Positions 7,549 to 16,657 are shown, counted from the stretch's first letter. The stretch is DNA of 33,140 nucleotides from Nostoc indistinguendum CM1-VF10 (GCA_019359215.1 JAHHHS010000079.1:1-33140), one strand, 5' to 3'. Notes: generated by a model from the letters alone, not told the origin. Numbers and translations: made by a program.

Positions 7549-7609
7549 AGCAACACGAGTGTTGCTATTTCCTACTTTGGACATGAAAGGCTGACTCTTA
7601 AAGCCTTTT
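7549..7609 (+). terminator. Two hairpins after the PrimPol/DUF3987 gene
   Basis: AGCAACAC and GTGTTGCT (7549-7566) form a perfect 8-bp stem with a 2-nt gap. A second stem AAAGGCT (7586-7592) / AGCCTTT (7602-7608) with a 9-nt loop runs into TTTT, as expected of an intrinsic terminator. The region separates converging genes, so either strand could be terminated. Confidence 0.5.
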
Positions 7610-7791
7610 AATAGCCAATGTTGAGTGAATTTTGCTGTTGCGAATTACTGGCTCTCCAATAGCTTTGTTTATCTGGGTAACGCTTTGAAACTAACAAATG
7701 ATTACATCAGGTTATCTTTAATTCCACGTTTTTGGCTCAAATATGTAATGCAAACCTAGTTGTTTTCAATCGGTTTTTAAACCTGAAATTT

Positions 7792-8529
7792 TCACCGCCG
7801 CCGTCTAAGGTTAGGATCTGTCCCCAAACTTTTCTCAACCCGTTGCAGCTTGGTATTTGTCCAATTAGTATTCTGCAAAATCTTCTGTAAAGACTCGGTA
7901 GTTTCATAAGGAACTTTGATTGGAAAAAGATTTGAATAAAACAAAAACAGAATAAAAAATGTAATCGGAGAGAAAAGCCAGATAATAAAAGCTCTAGCCC
8001 AACTTTTACCGACTAATTCCGCTTCTTTTTGGTTTAATAGAGAAATCTTCGCCTGAATCTCGTTCAATTGTTCTTGCAACGGTTGGCTCAATTTCTCTGG
8101 TTGCCTGGGGGAGATATTGTTCAAATTCTCGGAGAGTTTGGTTAAGCTCGTTAATTGAAGAAGTTGTTGCTGAGACGTTAGATTTAATGCGCTCAAGGCT
8201 GTCCCTAGCTTCTGGCAACTGGTCGCTAGATTTTTGATGTTCTCCGTGTGGTCGGCTTGAATCTTCAATTGCTCCGCCGTCAGTTGACTCCATTCGTTTA
8301 GCTCTAAGAGTAAATTTTCAAATAATAATTTCCAATCGTTTGGAGCAGTTTCTGTCAGTTGCGCCAAATAACCGATGTACTGCACTAACCGAAATGCCGG
8401 GTCATCTTGTTTCATCCCAGAATCTAAAGCAAACCGTAGCACTTTCGCTTGAAACTCAGGCGGCTTTTCTGATAGCAACCTATCTAAATGAGATACCGCA
8501 CCATTTCCATTACCATTACTTACAGCCAT
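7792..8529 (-). CDS. Plasmid-associated coiled-coil protein with one C-terminal membrane segment
   Basis: A 245-residue protein. After a Gly/Asn-rich start (AVSNGNGNGAVSHLDRLL), residues ~20-75 form a helical domain, ~85-175 a long Leu/Gln/Asn-rich probable coiled coil, and ~183-207 a transmembrane helix (FIIWLFSPITFFILFLFYSNLF), leaving a short C-terminal tail ending in RRRR. Its ATG overlaps the stop of the ParA-like gene by one base (TAATG), so the two are co-translated. This position suggests that it tethers the partner ATPase or mobilization apparatus to the membrane, which is an inference. No family is confidently recognised. Confidence 0.75.
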   Translation of the reverse strand: MAVSNGNGNGAVSHLDRLLSEKPPEFQAKVLRFALDSGMKQDDPAFRLVQYIGYLAQLTETAPNDWKLLFENLLLELNEWSQLTAEQLKIQADHTENIKNLATSCQKLGTALSALNLTSQQQLLQLTSLTKLSENLNNISPRQPEKLSQPLQEQLNEIQAKISLLNQKEAELVGKSWARAFIIWLFSPITFFILFLFYSNLFPIKVPYETTESLQKILQNTNWTNTKLQRVEKSLGTDPNLRRRR

Positions 8530-9308
8530 TACTCTAACCCCAACTGTACAGCCGCACGATTAAACTCAGTCTCAACCGCATCAATCCAGCCATAAACTCT
8601 CGATTGATTACTCAAACTAAAATCCTCATGCTCTAGTGCCTCCCTGAACGTAAGATCCTTCGAGTCAACGAGGTCAAAAATATCGTCATATAACTCAGGC
8701 AATAACAGTTCAATTGCTCCCAATGCTTCTACAGCCTGCTTCACCTTAGAATTGTTGTAGCGAGTGAACTTGTGTTCATCACCCCAGTAAAGATTTTTCA
8801 CAACTACATAATCAACTTTGTCACCGCAGAAATCCACCAGCCGTTTTAACTGCAATAAACTATCTTTAACCCGACCCAGCACCGACACCATAGTGATGCG
8901 ATAACCCAAACGCTGGGCATTTTGAAACAGAAAAATATCCTTAGCGACTGACTCAAAATACTCAGCAGCGCCAGCAGGCAGATCCACCAGAGAAACTTGA
9001 GGCGATAAACGTTTCAAATCATCCTGTAACGCATCAGCACCACCACGCTGATTTAGTTTGAGCGTTTGTACTCCAGGATCTACCTTGTTGTAGTGGCGAT
9101 AAAGCTGAGGATTTGACTGGTCACACTCATAAGCAATGCAGTTGATATTTCTGTGGCGGTAAATGTCGAGGAGAATCCGCGCCACTACACTTTTACCAGT
9201 ACCCCCCTTATCTCCAGTCACCAACACCAATCGCCCAAGAGTTTTTGGCTGTAAAGAAGGCAAATCTTCCTGAACTTGGTCAGCCAATTGCTTAGATTTG
9301 ACTACCAT
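8529..9308 (-). CDS. ParA/MinD-like P-loop ATPase
   Basis: A 259-residue ATPase of the ParA/MinD superfamily. The deviant Walker A motif GDKGGTGKS is at residues 32-40 with the signature lysine at 34; CDQSNPQ (about 62) and a VSLVDLPAG motif (about 105-112, Walker B/switch II region) follow. It lacks an N-terminal HTH. Such proteins segregate plasmids or recruit mobilization factors. Here it lies between two accessory genes and divergent from mobC/relaxase, which favours a mobilization-linked or partition role. It abuts the upstream gene with no spacing (ATG directly follows the TAG of 9309-9311) and overlaps the downstream gene by one base. No ParB-like gene is recognisable nearby. Confidence 0.85.
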   Translation of the reverse strand: MVVKSKQLADQVQEDLPSLQPKTLGRLVLVTGDKGGTGKSVVARILLDIYRHRNINCIAYECDQSNPQLYRHYNKVDPGVQTLKLNQRGGADALQDDLKRLSPQVSLVDLPAGAAEYFESVAKDIFLFQNAQRLGYRITMVSVLGRVKDSLLQLKRLVDFCGDKVDYVVVKNLYWGDEHKFTRYNNSKVKQAVEALGAIELLLPELYDDIFDLVDSKDLTFREALEHEDFSLSNQSRVYGWIDAVETEFNRAAVQLGLE

Positions 9309-9848
9309 CTACAAATCCTCATCTGAAATTATTTGAGGTACAAAAGCAGGGCGAGAGGTATTTTGATTCTCACTCGCTTTAACATCAGAGGTCTTTTTAG
9401 CCGTTTTAGGAGTTTTAGGAGTTGTTGATTTTGATGAAGCGGCTTTTGATTTTGGTTGTGATTCTGGTTGTGATTTCGATTCAGATTTTTGAACGGACTG
9501 ACTACTGCTTTGCTCCGAAGCCGAATTCTCGCTCACAAGTGGCTTATCAATAACTTGTGTACTGGCATCCTCTTGACTAGGAGGAGTAACTGACTTTTTG
9601 CGTGTAGACCGACGAATATCGTTAAGTAAATAACGGATACGTTCAGGACTGATGTTGATATCCAAAGGGGCTAAAGTAAAAGAAACTTCCTCGTAGCTAT
9701 AGCCGAGACGAAGTACCCGTTCAATTTGACGGCGCATCTTTTTTATAGCTGCTCGTGCTGGAATATCATCTAATTCCTTAGCACCCAAAGCGCGTAGAGC
9801 ATCAAGAGCAAGAGGAATCTTCGACTTAGGAATATTGTCTTTAGCCAC
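9309..9848 (-). CDS. Putative mobilization/partition accessory protein with low-complexity tail
   Basis: First gene of the leftward operon. The frame opens with TTG at 9863, but a GTG at 9848 gives a more natural start (AKDNIPKSKIPLALDALRAL) and I use it; no clear ribosome binding site supports either. Residues ~25-85 form a basic helical domain (KMRRQIERVLRLGYSYEEVS, then PERIRYLLNDIRR) resembling DNA-binding heads of relaxosome accessory proteins. The rest is a Ser/Lys/Pro/Thr-rich disordered tail with SQPESQPKSK-like repeats, ending in acidic SDEDL. Its location beside the hairpin-rich probable oriT and opposite mobC suggests DNA binding at oriT or a centromere; this is inference. Confidence 0.65.
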   Translation of the reverse strand: MAKDNIPKSKIPLALDALRALGAKELDDIPARAAIKKMRRQIERVLRLGYSYEEVSFTLAPLDINISPERIRYLLNDIRRSTRKKSVTPPSQEDASTQVIDKPLVSENSASEQSSSQSVQKSESKSQPESQPKSKAASSKSTTPKTPKTAKKTSDVKASENQNTSRPAFVPQIISDEDL

Positions 9849-10302
9849 AAGAGTAAAAATCAAACTAATGTTTATGTTTAAAACTTTACTTTAACGCGGA
9901 GCATCTATCTAAAGACAGGTAATTATCAATGCAACAAATAGTTAAGAGACAGCAACAGATATTAACGTAACTGATTGAACAGTGATTACTAAGAACGTGT
10001 AAGATAACTCACGAACAGTTAATCAAAAATAAATCACACACTTCTCAGTAAAAATTATCCATACTGTAATTTACGTCAACTCGTTAGTAATATCATCGTC
10101 GTGGTAGCTGGAGATTACGCATTTTGTCCCCTAGTGGGTTGTATCCCTAGTCTTTCCGCCTCCCCCAAAGACGGGTAAGGAGCAACCCATGCCTAGCACT
10201 GCGTGCTGCCTCGCTAAAGCTCGGCTCGGCAGGCTTGCCAAAGGGGGAGGTGTCCCCACTTTGGAAACCCCCTCAAAAACTGCATCTTGTTTGGTTTGAT
10301 TT
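9849..10302. other. Probable origin of transfer (oriT) region
   Basis: A ~450-bp non-coding region between the divergent ParA-type operon and mobC/relaxase, the usual location of oriT. Its right part contains ordered hairpins. The first is nested, with GGGTTG (10136-10141) / CAACCC (10183-10188), CCC/GGG and GTCTTT (10150-10155) / AAAGAC (10167-10172). The second is AGCAC/GTGCT (10195-10207). The third has CTGCC/GGCAG ends (10206-10232). The fourth is CCAAAGGGG / CCCC-A-CTTTGG (10238-10264). CCTCCCCC near 10160 can also pair with GGGGGAGG (10243-10250). The left part (9864-10080) is AT-rich without evident repeats. The nick site cannot be placed by eye. Confidence 0.55.
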
Positions 10303-10701
10303 ATGCCTAAAGCTTCTTCTCAATCACTTGTCCGCACTAAAATGTTGCAAGTGCGATTCAGCCCAATTGAATACGAGATGATTCGCTCCAAAGCGGAAGA
10401 TACGAGCATGAGTTTGGCAGAATTAACAAGACGTTGTATATTACTGCGACCAATCCCACCACCACCACCGCGACTGGGCAGAGTTACAGTGGATACATAC
10501 CTGGAACTGTCGCGCATCGGCAACAACATCAACCAACTGGCCAAAGCCACCAATACCGCAATCAAAATGCAGTTGCCACCGCCAGCATCACCAGAACTTC
10601 TACAAGAGTTACTAGAACTGCTACGATACTGCCAACGGGAAATAGCCAATACTTTCATCGAAGAATCGGACGAGGAAACTGATGATTGGCAACCAGACTA
10701 A
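10303..10701 (+). CDS. mobC: MobC-family relaxosome accessory protein
   Basis: A 132-residue protein with MobC features: an N-terminal ribbon-helix-helix-like segment (KMLQVRFSPIEYEMIRSKAE, residues ~14-33, then SLAELTRRCIL) and the signature RIGNNINQLAKATN (about residues 72-85). A Pro run (PIPPPPPRLG) links the two parts. MobC proteins bind oriT and help the relaxase open the DNA. The gene lies immediately right of the hairpin-rich region, and its end overlaps the relaxase start by 20 nt, as is common for mobC-relaxase pairs. Confidence 0.9.
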   Translation: MPKASSQSLVRTKMLQVRFSPIEYEMIRSKAEDTSMSLAELTRRCILLRPIPPPPPRLGRVTVDTYLELSRIGNNINQLAKATNTAIKMQLPPPASPELLQELLELLRYCQREIANTFIEESDEETDDWQPD

Positions 10702-13471
10702 AGGGCGAGGATTCCGTGGACTGCTGAATTATTTGGAGTCTCAGAAAGATGCCAAACTCATTGGTGGCAACATGGGTGGCAATAACTCCCGCGCACTGGC
10801 CAGAGAATTCAAAATTTCCCGACAACTAAACCCAGAAGCTGACCGAGTAGTGTATCACGCATCATTATCACTACCAGACAACGAGCGACTAGACGAAGCA
10901 ACATGGAACGAAATCGCTAACCGCTATCTCGAAGAGATGGGATTTGACAGTAATCAGTACGTAGTCTACAGACACAGCAATACCGAACACGACCACATAC
11001 ATATTTGCGCCAGCCGCATTCGGTTAAATAACGGGAGGATTGTACATGATAGCTGGGATTACAAGCGCAGCGAAACCATTATCCGGCAGCTAGAACGAGA
11101 TTATGGTTTACAACAAACCCAGAGTAGCCATGAAAAATTATCGCGTAATCCCAGTATAGGACAACAAAAACGCCTAGAAAGAGAACATGAAGAATATATC
11201 AACGGTGAGCGCCTTACGCCACAAGAACGCCCCATTAAGCAACAACTCCAGGAATTAATCGACCGCGCCACAATAGATAAACTAACTATGCCTCAACTGG
11301 TTGAGCGGTTGCAATTACAAGGTGTAGAAGTTCGTCACGGATTAACGCGCAACGGTAAAAGTAAGGGCATTTCGTACTCTTGGAATGACCAGAAATTTAG
11401 CGGCACATCTTTGGGGCCTGCCTACACATTCCCAGGTTTACAAAAACATAAGGGGATTGACTACCAGCCCCAACGGGATGACGAGCTTATTGAGAATCTG
11501 TTGAAGAATCCTAAAGAGCAAGCAGTGGAGAGCCAAAGATTCATAAATACAATCGTTGACTTTATTGAACAGTCAGTAGTTGATGATGCCTTGGCTGAAA
11601 CGTTACCACAATTAACAGAACAACTGTCTGCGTATCAGCAGCAGCTAGCTAATAATAAAACCACATTTTACGACCTGGAAACCGCGATTGTTGATGAAGA
11701 GCAACAACTGTCTTCACCAAAAGCTGTGGATGCAATCTCTAACTTTATTGAACAGTCAGTAGTTGATGATGCCTTGGTTGAAACTTTACCACAATTAACA
11801 GAACAACTGTCCGCGTATCAGCAGCAGCTTGAAGCAGGAAAAACCGCATTTGACGACCTGGGAGCCGCGATTGTTAATGAAGAGCAACGACTATCATCAC
11901 AAAGAGCAGTGGATGCAATCTCTGACTTTATTGAACAGTCAGTAGTTGATGATGCCTTGGCTGAAACGTTGCCACAATTAACAGAACAACTATCTATTTA
12001 TCGGCAACAACTCTTTCGAGCTAAAACTGCATTCAATGACTTTGAAACAGCCTTGACGACTGAGTTGCAATCCCACGCAGAGAAGAAAGCAATTTTGTCA
12101 ATCTCTGATTATATTGAGCAATCAGCTATCGAGTCAGCTTTAACTAAAACAGTATTAGGATTAACAGAGCAACTATCTCAATACAAAGAGCAACTTGTTG
12201 AGGCTAAAACTACATTCAATGACTTTGATGAAGCATTTACGGCTGAGTTGCAATCCCATGCAGAGAAGAAAGCCATATTATCAATCTTTGATTATATTGA
12301 GCAATCAGCTATCGAGTCAGCTTTAAGCCAAGCAGTATTAGGATTAACACAGCAAGTTTCTCAATATCATCAGCAGCTACTTGAAGCTAAAACTACATTC
12401 AATGACTTTGAAACAGCATTGACGGCTGAGTTACAATCCCATACAGAGAAGAAAGCTATCTTATCAATCTCTGATTATATTGAGCAATCAACTGTCGAGT
12501 CAGCCTTAACTGAAGCAGTATTAGAATTAACGCAACAACTTTCTCAATACAAAGAGCAACTCGTTACAGCTAAAACTACATTTAATGACCTGGATGCAGT
12601 GCTTGCGAATGAGTTACAATCCTATCGAGAGAAAAGAGCTATTTCATCAATCTCTGATTATATTGAGCAATCAACTGTCGAGTCAGCCTTAACTGAAACA
12701 GTATTAGAATTAATACAACAACTTTCTCAAAATCAGCAGCAGCTATCAGCCGGAAGAACCATATTTGACGACCTGGAAGCAGGGATTGTTTATTTGGAGC
12801 AACTCCATAGATCACAAAAACCAGTAGATGCAATTGCTCTTAACAAAGCTCAAACTCTAGCCGCAGATAAACCAAAACTAACCCCGAATCAAACAACCGA
12901 GTTATATAAGTATTACAGCGCCGACTTGCAAAATTTATTAGTGACTGACCGAGACAAAGAAATTGCTATGCGGGCGCTATTAGATAATAAGCCATCTGAA
13001 GAAGTTGCAGAAATTCTCTTTGCCAGCCCAGCCAAATGGACACAAGATGAAGCTAGAGAATTGGTACTAATCGCTAGTAATCAACTGGCAACTCAAAAGT
13101 CTGAACCAGAACAGTCACTCACAGAAAAGCAGCGTCAAGAGTCAGAATTCTTAGCTATGGCTGTGCCTATTGCTGTTAAATTAATCAACTGGCAATTAAG
13201 AGAAACTGGCTCAAATGGACTGAGATTCAAACGCGCCACTCTGGAGAAACAGGGTAGAGAACTGGTATTTACCCATGATGAACGAGGTGAAATTTTTCGA
13301 GTGGCAGTCAACCGAAACCAGTCAGGTGAGCTTGAGTATTCACCGATTAATTTGGGGTCAGTAGAAAGAGAAGATATTCAGCTTTGGCACTCTTGCGACC
13401 GCGTATTGCAACAACTAATATCAGAAAAACAGCAACAAGAAAGAAGACAGACTAAAGGCATGTCTCTCTAG
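10682..13471 (+). CDS. MOBP-type relaxase with seven internal 61-residue repeats
   Basis: A 929-residue relaxase that would nick oriT and lead the strand in conjugative mobilization. Residues 1-200 form the relaxase domain: KGRGFRGLLNYL with candidate nucleophile Y17, IGGNMGG, and the metal-binding histidine motif HSNTEHDHIHICASRI (H103, H105, H107). Residues ~287-713 consist of seven tandem 61-residue units starting around SDFIEQS and containing LTEQLSxYxQQL; they are helical and probably form a long coiled coil. The C-terminal ~200 residues form a separate alpha/beta-looking domain (RFKRATLEKQGRELVFTHDERG). A 20-nt overlap with mobC indicates co-translation. The length is large for the family because of the repeats. 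Confidence 0.9.
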   Translation: MIGNQTKGRGFRGLLNYLESQKDAKLIGGNMGGNNSRALAREFKISRQLNPEADRVVYHASLSLPDNERLDEATWNEIANRYLEEMGFDSNQYVVYRHSNTEHDHIHICASRIRLNNGRIVHDSWDYKRSETIIRQLERDYGLQQTQSSHEKLSRNPSIGQQKRLEREHEEYINGERLTPQERPIKQQLQELIDRATIDKLTMPQLVERLQLQGVEVRHGLTRNGKSKGISYSWNDQKFSGTSLGPAYTFPGLQKHKGIDYQPQRDDELIENLLKNPKEQAVESQRFINTIVDFIEQSVVDDALAETLPQLTEQLSAYQQQLANNKTTFYDLETAIVDEEQQLSSPKAVDAISNFIEQSVVDDALVETLPQLTEQLSAYQQQLEAGKTAFDDLGAAIVNEEQRLSSQRAVDAISDFIEQSVVDDALAETLPQLTEQLSIYRQQLFRAKTAFNDFETALTTELQSHAEKKAILSISDYIEQSAIESALTKTVLGLTEQLSQYKEQLVEAKTTFNDFDEAFTAELQSHAEKKAILSIFDYIEQSAIESALSQAVLGLTQQVSQYHQQLLEAKTTFNDFETALTAELQSHTEKKAILSISDYIEQSTVESALTEAVLELTQQLSQYKEQLVTAKTTFNDLDAVLANELQSYREKRAISSISDYIEQSTVESALTETVLELIQQLSQNQQQLSAGRTIFDDLEAGIVYLEQLHRSQKPVDAIALNKAQTLAADKPKLTPNQTTELYKYYSADLQNLLVTDRDKEIAMRALLDNKPSEEVAEILFASPAKWTQDEARELVLIASNQLATQKSEPEQSLTEKQRQESEFLAMAVPIAVKLINWQLRETGSNGLRFKRATLEKQGRELVFTHDERGEIFRVAVNRNQSGELEYSPINLGSVEREDIQLWHSCDRVLQQLISEKQQQERRQTKGMSL
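11540..12820 (+). repeat. Seven 183-bp tandem coding repeats inside the relaxase gene
   Basis: The conserved TTTATTGAAC / TATATTGAGC landmark recurs at 11561, 11744, 11927, 12110, 12293, 12476 and 12659, exactly 183 bp apart. Units 1-3 share SVVDDAL..TLPQLTEQLS; units 4-7 share ESAL...VLxL. The array therefore grew in at least two rounds of duplication. Near-identical DNA between neighbours (for example units 1-3 around the landmark) suggests recent or recombining copies. Confidence 0.9.
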
Positions 13472-13479
13472 TTGATGGC

Positions 13480-13607
13480 GCAACTCTTAACCGATAAATC
13501 TCAAATAGGCGGTGTCTGCCACTGCCAGAAATCCACTCGTTGAGCCACCCAGATTGTTGCAGGCAGCAGCAGACACTCCGCTTCGCCGCCTATTTGTTAA
13601 GAGTTGC
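13480..13607. repeat. Long imperfect palindrome after the relaxase gene
   Basis: GCAACTCTTAAC (13480-13491) pairs with GTTAAGAGTTGC (13596-13607); AAATAGGCGG (13503-13512) with CCGCCTATTT (13586-13595); TGTCTGC (13513-13519) with GCAGACA (13569-13575); and CTGCC (13522-13526) with GGCAG (13562-13566). The result is 34 paired bases in one bulged stem. It lies between the converging relaxase and cupin genes. It could be a miniature mobile element, a cruciform or a two-way terminator. Confidence 0.7.
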
Positions 13608-13632
13608 TTAGATTGTGGTATTAGTCTAAGCA
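13605..13632. terminator. Second hairpin between converging genes
   Basis: TGCTTAGA (13605-13612) and TCTAAGCA (13625-13632) form a perfect 8-bp stem with a 12-nt loop, overlapping the end of the long palindrome by 3 bp. No clear T-run follows. It may add to termination between the relaxase and cupin genes. Confidence 0.35.
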
Positions 13633-13779
13633 GTTGAAGCTGAACTATTATTTCAACCTAGTTTCCTTCAAAATCAGAGAAGTAATTAATTAAAACTCCT
13701 TACTTCCGAATTCCGACTCCTGAACATTTTATTGCTCATTTACTTAATGCCAAATAGCGCCCTACTGGCTCTGACAAAA

Positions 13780-14259
13780 TTAGTACGGTGTACCGTCTTT
13801 GTGGACAAATCTCCACAAGCCATTCTCGAAATTGGCCATCAGGTCATCATCGGGATAGCTGCCTGAGTCAGAGGATGTTCTGTCTCCGATTTCGAGGTAA
13901 AGAACATCCTCTCTTGTTTCATTGATTAGATGGTGGCCGTTACCAGTGCCAGCCTTGAAGCCGGCACACATACCTGGGGAGAGTTGTGTATAACCTTCGT
14001 CGGTACAAAGCGTTGGATGCCCCTCCAAGATGTACACGAACTCGTCTTGCAAGGTGTGAGCGTGACGAAGGGCTGAAATTGCCATTGGAGCTAGGCGTGT
14101 TAGGTTTACACCAAAGTTCGTAATCCCAAACAAGTCACCTAGTGGGTGTTTCTCCCTGCCCACCATACGCGATGCAAACGGTTCAGGATAGTTTGAGGGC
14201 TTAGTTCTTGTCGGTGCATCAGATGCCTTAATGGCGATCAATTTTTCTCCTTCTGACAT
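13780..14259 (-). CDS. Cupin-domain protein
   Basis: A 159-residue single-cupin protein. I choose the ATG at 14259 because GAGG sits 5 nt upstream and the protein then starts MSEGEKLIAIKASDAP; the frame continues 60 codons further upstream (to 14439) with sequence that does not look like this family. Cupin motif 1 is ALRHAHTLQDEFVYILEG (His, His, Glu, Gly in place) and motif 2 lies around GNGHHLINETREDVLYLEIG, so a metal site is intact. The C-terminus ends DGLWRFVHKDGTPY-like, as in sugar-isomerase or XRE-associated cupins. The substrate is unknown and there is no operon partner; the gene stands alone between a palindrome and an AT-rich gap. Confidence 0.8.
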   Translation of the reverse strand: MSEGEKLIAIKASDAPTRTKPSNYPEPFASRMVGREKHPLGDLFGITNFGVNLTRLAPMAISALRHAHTLQDEFVYILEGHPTLCTDEGYTQLSPGMCAGFKAGTGNGHHLINETREDVLYLEIGDRTSSDSGSYPDDDLMANFENGLWRFVHKDGTPY

Positions 14260-15162
14260 AAGAACCTCGTAATCTGGAATGATAAGGGCTAATACCAATT
14301 TAAAATTTTTGTAGGCTCTTATTTTGGCAAAGGTATTATTATCTATAGATAATTTTGCCAGTTTTGCGGGATTTTTACTACCGAACAGGGGATTACACCT
14401 TTGGTCTAACAACGTGAAATCAATAATCTTCGCCATCAATTACACGTATTAGCCCAATCGTGTAGCGCAACTATATATTGATGCCAAGTAAGAACATTAA
14501 GTAAGAAACGGAATTGATGACTTGTCCAAAAGCGCTGGTTATTAAGGTTTTAGCGAGGAGCGACCCCGAAACTTCCTTGCGAAGCATTGGATAGCAGAGG
14601 GGAAAATTTTTAAATCATAATTTTAAAATTAGATGTATAGGAATAATCATAAAGCTATGCCTAGCTTCATGCAGAGGTTTCTTGAATTTACTATAAAATT
14701 ACAGTAATGTACTTTTTCTACTTCATCTCTTCTAAATAATTTAGTTCATTAGACTGCTTATATTCTATTAAAGACAGTATTAAAAAGTGGTTTTCCAGTA
14801 TGTAGTGCAGGTTATTATAAGCTTATTAGTAAACTTATCAATTGTTTCTGATAATAAACAAATTTGGCTCTTCAGTTCATTTTATGTAATCGAATAATAA
14901 ATAAAATCTAATCATAGCCTGCGTTCCTTGCTGTGACTGGATTTTGATTTTTTGAACCTTTCTATAAAACTGCGATTTTAATGCCTTACCATAAAACGAA
15001 TGCAAGAGCCACAAATTTTTTACAAATTCACAATATAAAGATTTAATATCTTTGAAGATTTAATATTTTTCAGTACATTTACTAAGTTATATTGTGATAT
15101 TTTAGTATGATTTATTTGTCTAAGACTTGCCATTCTTTTAATGCAAGTTACCATCTTGATTT
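14260..15162. other. AT-rich region without a recognisable gene
   Basis: About 900 bp. The first 180 bp are an open extension of the cupin frame. The rest is strongly AT-rich with many stops in all frames and no motif that I recognise. Before the IS insertion, its right end (up to 15172) was the region immediately 5' of the PEP-CTERM gene now at 16670, so that gene's native promoter should lie here. Confidence 0.5.
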
Positions 15163-15172
15163 ATTAAGTAAC
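15163..15172. repeat. Target-site duplication of the IS, left copy
   Basis: ATTAAGTAAC directly precedes the left inverted repeat; an identical copy follows the right end at 16658-16667. Confidence 0.9.
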
Positions 15173-16657
15173 CAGGGTTAGCGCGTCTCAAACCCTATTG
15201 ACAAGCGGACCTGGTTGATTAGTCATTAAGTTGGGAACAAAGTAGTACTATCCGAGCTAGGTCAAGACTTTTCCAGTTTCTAGGATTGTAGATTGGGTAA
15301 TAATACTTAAAATACGTTGTACACTTGTTAACATCTATTTTTAATTTCTGGGTCAATTTCTGCAAAAGTATAGCAATCCACCTAGCTACAACCTCTAGAG
15401 TTATGTCAACAGGATTTGAGAATAAAAATAAAACGAAAACATTTTTTACATCCAATATAGATAGCTTTAAAATTATTAGTAAATTTCAAGAATATTTTAC
15501 AGAAATAAAAGACCCAAGAGTAGAAAAAACGAGATTACATCTACTCACTGATATCATCACCATTTCCATTTTAGCAGTAATAGCGGGCGCAGAAGGCTGG
15601 GAGGATATTGAGGAATATGGGCTTAATAAAAAAGAATGGTTGGAAACATTTTTAGAACTGCCCTTTGGAATTCCCAGTCCTGATACTTTCAGAAGAGTGT
15701 TTGAAAGAATTAACCCTAAAGAATTTGAGCAATGTTTCCAGGTGTGGATACAATCGATAGTTGAGAAGTTAGGGGTGGAAGTAGTCGCTATAGACGGTAA
15801 AGCTCTTAAAGGTTCATATGACCGAAAATCTGAACTGAAAGCTTTACATCTGGTTAGTGCTTGGTCAAAAGAACACCGTTTGATCTTGGGACAAACGAAG
15901 GTTAATGCCAAATCTAATGAAATTACCGCAATTCCAGCACTCTTAGAAATGTTGGACATATCTGGTTGCATCATTACTATTGATGCAATGGGTACTCAGA
16001 AATCGATTGTAAAAAAATTCATAGAAGCTGATGCCGATTATATTTTGAGTCTGAAAGATAATCATCCCACACTACACCAACAAGTGAAGAATTGGTTCGA
16101 GACTTCACTATCTCTAGGCTTTCAAGGTATTGATGTAAATATTAGTCAACGGGTAGAAAAAGGGCATCACAGAATTGAAAATCGTAAAGTTTACGCTGTG
16201 CCTATCTCACAAATTCCTGCACTTGATGAACAAGAAGATTGGATAGGCTTCAAAACAGTCGTGATGGTAGTGCGTTCAATTCAGCATTGGAATAAAATTA
16301 CCCATGAGGTGCAATTTTATATCTCTAGTCTCGCCAGTCATGCTAATAAGATTGCTAGTGCAATTCGACAGCACTGGGGCATCGAAAACTCTGTTCATTG
16401 GACATTAGATGTCACGTTTCATGAAGATGAATGTCGGATTCGTTCTCTGCACAGTCCACAGAATTTTGCCTTGCTACGTCGTATTGCCCTTAATGCCTTA
16501 GAACGAGAATCATCTTTTCGCCGCAGTATTCGCCAAAAGTCACGCCGCGCGGCTATGAATGATCAGTACATGGTTTCTGTATTGGCAGCGGCTCTCTCAA
16601 ACTCCTCCCCTGTGCTAGAATCCACCTGTCAATAGGGTTTGAGATGCGCTAACCCTG
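15173..16657 (+). mobile_element. Complete ISAs1-family insertion sequence
   Basis: A 1485-bp element bounded by 31-bp terminal inverted repeats with one mismatch: left 15173-15203, right 16627-16657, both starting CAGGGTTAGCGC when read inward. It is flanked by a perfect 10-bp duplication ATTAAGTAAC, within the 8-10 bp known for ISAs1-type elements. It carries one intact transposase gene. The matching ends, target duplication and open frame indicate a recent, probably still active insertion. Confidence 0.93.
15403..16635 (+). CDS. ISAs1-family DDE transposase
   Basis: A 410-residue transposase. I start at ATG 15403 (STGFENKNK); the frame is open 26 codons further upstream (ATG 15325), but those residues are hydrophobic and not family-like. 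Typical blocks: KDPRVEKTRLHLLTDIITI (N-terminal DDE_Tnp_1-associated region), PSPDTFRRVFERI, VVAIDGKALKGSYD (first catalytic Asp), TIDAMGTQ (second Asp), the ADYILSLKDNHPTLHQQV block and HWGIENSVHWTLDVTFHEDE with the catalytic Glu. It ends 22 bp before the outer end of the right repeat. No frameshift or stop interrupts it. Confidence 0.93.
   Translation: MSTGFENKNKTKTFFTSNIDSFKIISKFQEYFTEIKDPRVEKTRLHLLTDIITISILAVIAGAEGWEDIEEYGLNKKEWLETFLELPFGIPSPDTFRRVFERINPKEFEQCFQVWIQSIVEKLGVEVVAIDGKALKGSYDRKSELKALHLVSAWSKEHRLILGQTKVNAKSNEITAIPALLEMLDISGCIITIDAMGTQKSIVKKFIEADADYILSLKDNHPTLHQQVKNWFETSLSLGFQGIDVNISQRVEKGHHRIENRKVYAVPISQIPALDEQEDWIGFKTVVMVVRSIQHWNKITHEVQFYISSLASHANKIASAIRQHWGIENSVHWTLDVTFHEDECRIRSLHSPQNFALLRRIALNALERESSFRRSIRQKSRRAAMNDQYMVSVLAAALSNSSPVLESTCQ

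Noticed and set aside
8006..8293. 95-codon minus-strand frame inside the coiled-coil membrane protein gene
   Set aside because: Overlaps a better gene on the same strand in another phase; no ribosome binding site or family resemblance.
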